Assembly: GCF_001514065.1 (NCBI RefSeq)
Contig: NZ_KQ948424.1
Location: 965,568 to 1,029,567, forward strand
Origin: Streptomyces antibioticus
Lineage (GTDB): Bacteria; Actinomycetota; Actinomycetes; Streptomycetales; Streptomycetaceae
Length of the DNA stretch: 64,000 bases
Direction of reading: 5' to 3'
Shown one piece after another: positions 62,172 to 64,000 of this stretch; within the stretch, counting starts at the first letter, position 1, and every line of letters starts with the position of its first letter. The notes beneath the pieces were generated by a model. The model was not told where the DNA came from and did not search any database. It worked only from the letters and a program-made list of their open reading frames with translations. The position numbers and the translations under genes were made by a program.

Positions 62172-63877
62172 TTCTCCAGCCTTTCGGCAGGTACGGCTTG
62201 GGGGTCGGGGGTGTCGGTGGGGTCTTCGTCCGGTTCGGGGGCCCCGGGAGCCTGGTCGTAAAGGGTGTCGGCGAGCGCCCCGAGTTCCTCGGGTACCTTC
62301 GCGGACTCGCTGCGGCCGAGGCCGGCCATCTCGACGACCGTGATGCCGTCGTCGCCCTTGACCGCCCGCACCCAGACGCGGCGGCGCTGGATGAACAGCG
62401 AGCCGGCGAGGCCGAAGATCGCGGCGATGGCACCGGCCAGCGCCCAGCCGCTGCCGGGCTGGCGGGTGACCTGGAAGTTGGCCCACTCCTCGGTGGACTC
62501 GTAGGTGATCGAGCCGGCGCCGTTCGGCAGCTTCATGGTCTCGCCGGGCCGCAGGTTCTCCCGCTGCTGGCCCTTGCCGTTCTTGAACGGCTTCAGGTGC
62601 GTCTTGTCGAGCTGGTACACGCTCTGCGGGACACCGGCGTCGACGCCCAGGTCGCCGTAGTAGCCGGCCAGGTTCAGCACCGGGTTGCCCAGCGCCGGGA
62701 AGGTGGAGGACACCTCGTTGCCCGGCGTGTAGGTGGGCAGGAAGAAGGCCTCGAAGCCCAGCTGCTGCCGCGCGCCCTTGGGGTCGCGGTAGCCGTCCAT
62801 GACCTTGACGACACCGGAGGAGGTGATGTTGGCGTCCAGCGGCAGCAGCGGCACGGCGTCGTGGTAGACGACGTTGCCCTTGCCGTCGCGGACCGTGATG
62901 ACGGGCGCGTAGCCGTGGGCGGTGAGGTAGACCTTCGAGTCGCCGATCTCCAGCGGCTCGTTGACCTTGATGATCGTCTTCTTGCTCTTGCCGTACGCGC
63001 CCAGGCTGTAGGTGACGTCGGCCTGGAAGGTGCGCGCGGTGCCGCGGTTGGGGCCGGACTTCTCGTAGGTGCCCTGGAAGTCCTTGAGGTTGAAGCTGAA
63101 CGGGTCCAGGTCGTCCGCGGTGAAGAGGCTGCCGGACTTGAAGTCGTCGTACTGGGTGAGCGTGTTGGAGAACCCGCCGCCCTCGACGATCAGCTTGTTG
63201 CCCTCCATCTTGAACAGCTGACCCCAGGCGAAGGCGATCAGCAGCACGATGAGGGCGATGTGGAAGGCGAGGTTACCGACCTCCCGCAGATAGCCCTTCT
63301 CGGCGGCGACGGCGTCTCCGGCGAGGTGAGCGCGGAAGCGGCGTTTCTTGAGGAGGGCGAGGGCGGCCTCGCGGACCTGCTCGGGTTCGGTCTCGGTGCG
63401 CCAGGTGGTGTAGGCGGGCAGCCGCGTCAGCCGCTTGGGCGCGCCCGGCGGGCGGCCGCGGAGCTGGCCGACGAACTGCCAGGTGCGCGGGATGATGCAG
63501 CCGATGAGGGAGACGAACAGCAGGATGTAGATCGCGGAGAACCACACCGAGCTGTAGACGTGGAAGAGGCCGAGCTTGTCGTAGAGGTCGCCGAGGGTGG
63601 GGTTGTTCTTGCGGAAGTCGGCGACCTTCGTCTCGTCGGTCCCGGACTGCGGGATCAGCGAGCCGGGGATCGCGCCGAGCGACAGCAGCAGGAGCAGCAG
63701 CAGCGCGACCCGCATGGAGGTCAGCTGCCGCCAGAACCAGCGGGCCCAGCCGATGACGCCCAGCGAGGGCATGTTCAGGGTGTCCTCGGGCGCGGTGGAC
63801 AGCTGGGAGCCGGCGGCGCCGAGATCCTCGTCACCGGCGGGCGGGGTCCGGGTCGCGTCGGGTGTCGTCTTGCTCAT
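62168..63877 (-). CDS. resB: Cytochrome c biogenesis protein ResB/Ccs1
   Basis: 569 aa. Four membrane helices with a large extracytoplasmic domain between the third and fourth. Works with CcsB to deliver heme to apocytochrome c. ATG lies 3 bp after the ccdA stop, so the three form one operon. The C-terminus is Asp/Pro-rich. Confidence 0.93.
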   Translation of the reverse strand: MSKTTPDATRTPPAGDEDLGAAGSQLSTAPEDTLNMPSLGVIGWARWFWRQLTSMRVALLLLLLLSLGAIPGSLIPQSGTDETKVADFRKNNPTLGDLYDKLGLFHVYSSVWFSAIYILLFVSLIGCIIPRTWQFVGQLRGRPPGAPKRLTRLPAYTTWRTETEPEQVREAALALLKKRRFRAHLAGDAVAAEKGYLREVGNLAFHIALIVLLIAFAWGQLFKMEGNKLIVEGGGFSNTLTQYDDFKSGSLFTADDLDPFSFNLKDFQGTYEKSGPNRGTARTFQADVTYSLGAYGKSKKTIIKVNEPLEIGDSKVYLTAHGYAPVITVRDGKGNVVYHDAVPLLPLDANITSSGVVKVMDGYRDPKGARQQLGFEAFFLPTYTPGNEVSSTFPALGNPVLNLAGYYGDLGVDAGVPQSVYQLDKTHLKPFKNGKGQQRENLRPGETMKLPNGAGSITYESTEEWANFQVTRQPGSGWALAGAIAAIFGLAGSLFIQRRRVWVRAVKGDDGITVVEMAGLGRSESAKVPEELGALADTLYDQAPGAPEPDEDPTDTPDPQAVPAERLEK

Positions 63878-63880
63878 CGA

Positions 63881-64000
63881 TCAGATCCCCACAGTGAAGC
63901 CGTTGGACCAGGCCTGCATCTCCTGCACGATGCTGTCCCATGCGCCGGTCAGCAGCAGGACACCGGTCAGGATCATCATCGTGCCGCCGATGCGCATCAC
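63881..64000 (-). CDS. ccdA: CcdA, C-terminal part (window edge)
   Basis: Only 39 residues are inside: a last membrane helix R-I-G-G-T-M-M-I-L-T-G-V-L-L-L-T-G and an end W-S-N-G-F-T-V-G-I, typical of actinobacterial CcdA. It transfers reducing power across the membrane for cytochrome c maturation. The gene continues past the right edge. Confidence 0.82.
   Translation of the reverse strand: MMRIGGTMMILTGVLLLTGAWDSIVQEMQAWSNGFTVGI

Overview
The window is very GC-rich, with strong third-position G/C bias, many GTG starts and 1-4 bp stop/start overlaps. It also carries actinobacterial families (WXG100/EccC, DUF397, DUF5753, DUF4229, UdgX, futalosine menaquinone genes). Gene content and order around mqnA, the EccC-like ATPase, mqnE and the UbiX/MqnP/UbiD block match what I remember of the Streptomyces coelicolor SCO449x-SCO450x region, so this is almost certainly a Streptomyces chromosome. 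That assignment is from memory and has not been searched.

Layout. (1) 1-19811 is a type VII secretion-like accessory locus. It holds membrane proteins with TPM-like extracellular repeats and a shared Cys/NPLHG cytosolic tail, two tandem lipoproteins, a secreted protein, and two paralogous modules. Each module has a small WXG100-like protein, a larger WXG-like protein with a membrane hairpin, and small soluble partner proteins. A divergent WXG100-like gene and a giant FHA/FtsK-SpoIIIE ATPase of EccC/EssC type follow. The second module keeps a promoter copy and the two ends of genes lost from its middle (10640-10775). A palindrome TTCGC-N4-GCGAA occurs three times in this locus. (2) 19804-24644 holds a Ser/Thr kinase, mqnA, a cold-shock protein, and an XRE-cupin regulator facing azlCD across two matching operators. 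(3) 24694-34691 is mixed accessory content: a methyltransferase, a Tat-type flavoprotein, a DUF6817/LysR pair, a HATPase / DUF5753-XRE / DUF397 group, a NACHT-HEAT STAND protein and a PIG-L deacetylase. (4) 34798-41542 is a fatty-acid block: acyl-CoA ligase, thiolase, FabG4-like reductase, MaoC hydratase and a TetR regulator. (5) 41784-43700 holds an ECF sigma factor operon and small membrane proteins. (6) 43816-49925 contains a GNAT, udgX and the late menaquinone genes mqnE, Lrp/AsnC, ubiX, mqnP and ubiD. (7) 50013-56474 is a mix of regulators and transporters, including an NCS1 permease, an ArsR/quinone oxidoreductase pair and a DnaJ_C-like membrane protein. (8) 56629-58083 is argG with an ARG box. 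(9) 58186-61001 is a PucR regulator divergent from a fungal-type cytosine deaminase and an Fe(II) dioxygenase. (10) 61074-64000 is cytochrome c biogenesis system II (ccsB, resB, end of ccdA).

Functional links. mqnA, mqnE, ubiX, mqnP and ubiD make menaquinone and the ccs/res genes mature cytochrome c, so much of the core content serves respiration. The first 19 kb looks like a cell-surface secretion locus in which substrates, lipoproteins and soluble partners are co-transcribed, while the ATPase is read from its own promoter. No eccB, eccD, eccE or mycosin gene is visible here. No rRNA, tRNA, CRISPR array or insertion sequence was found.
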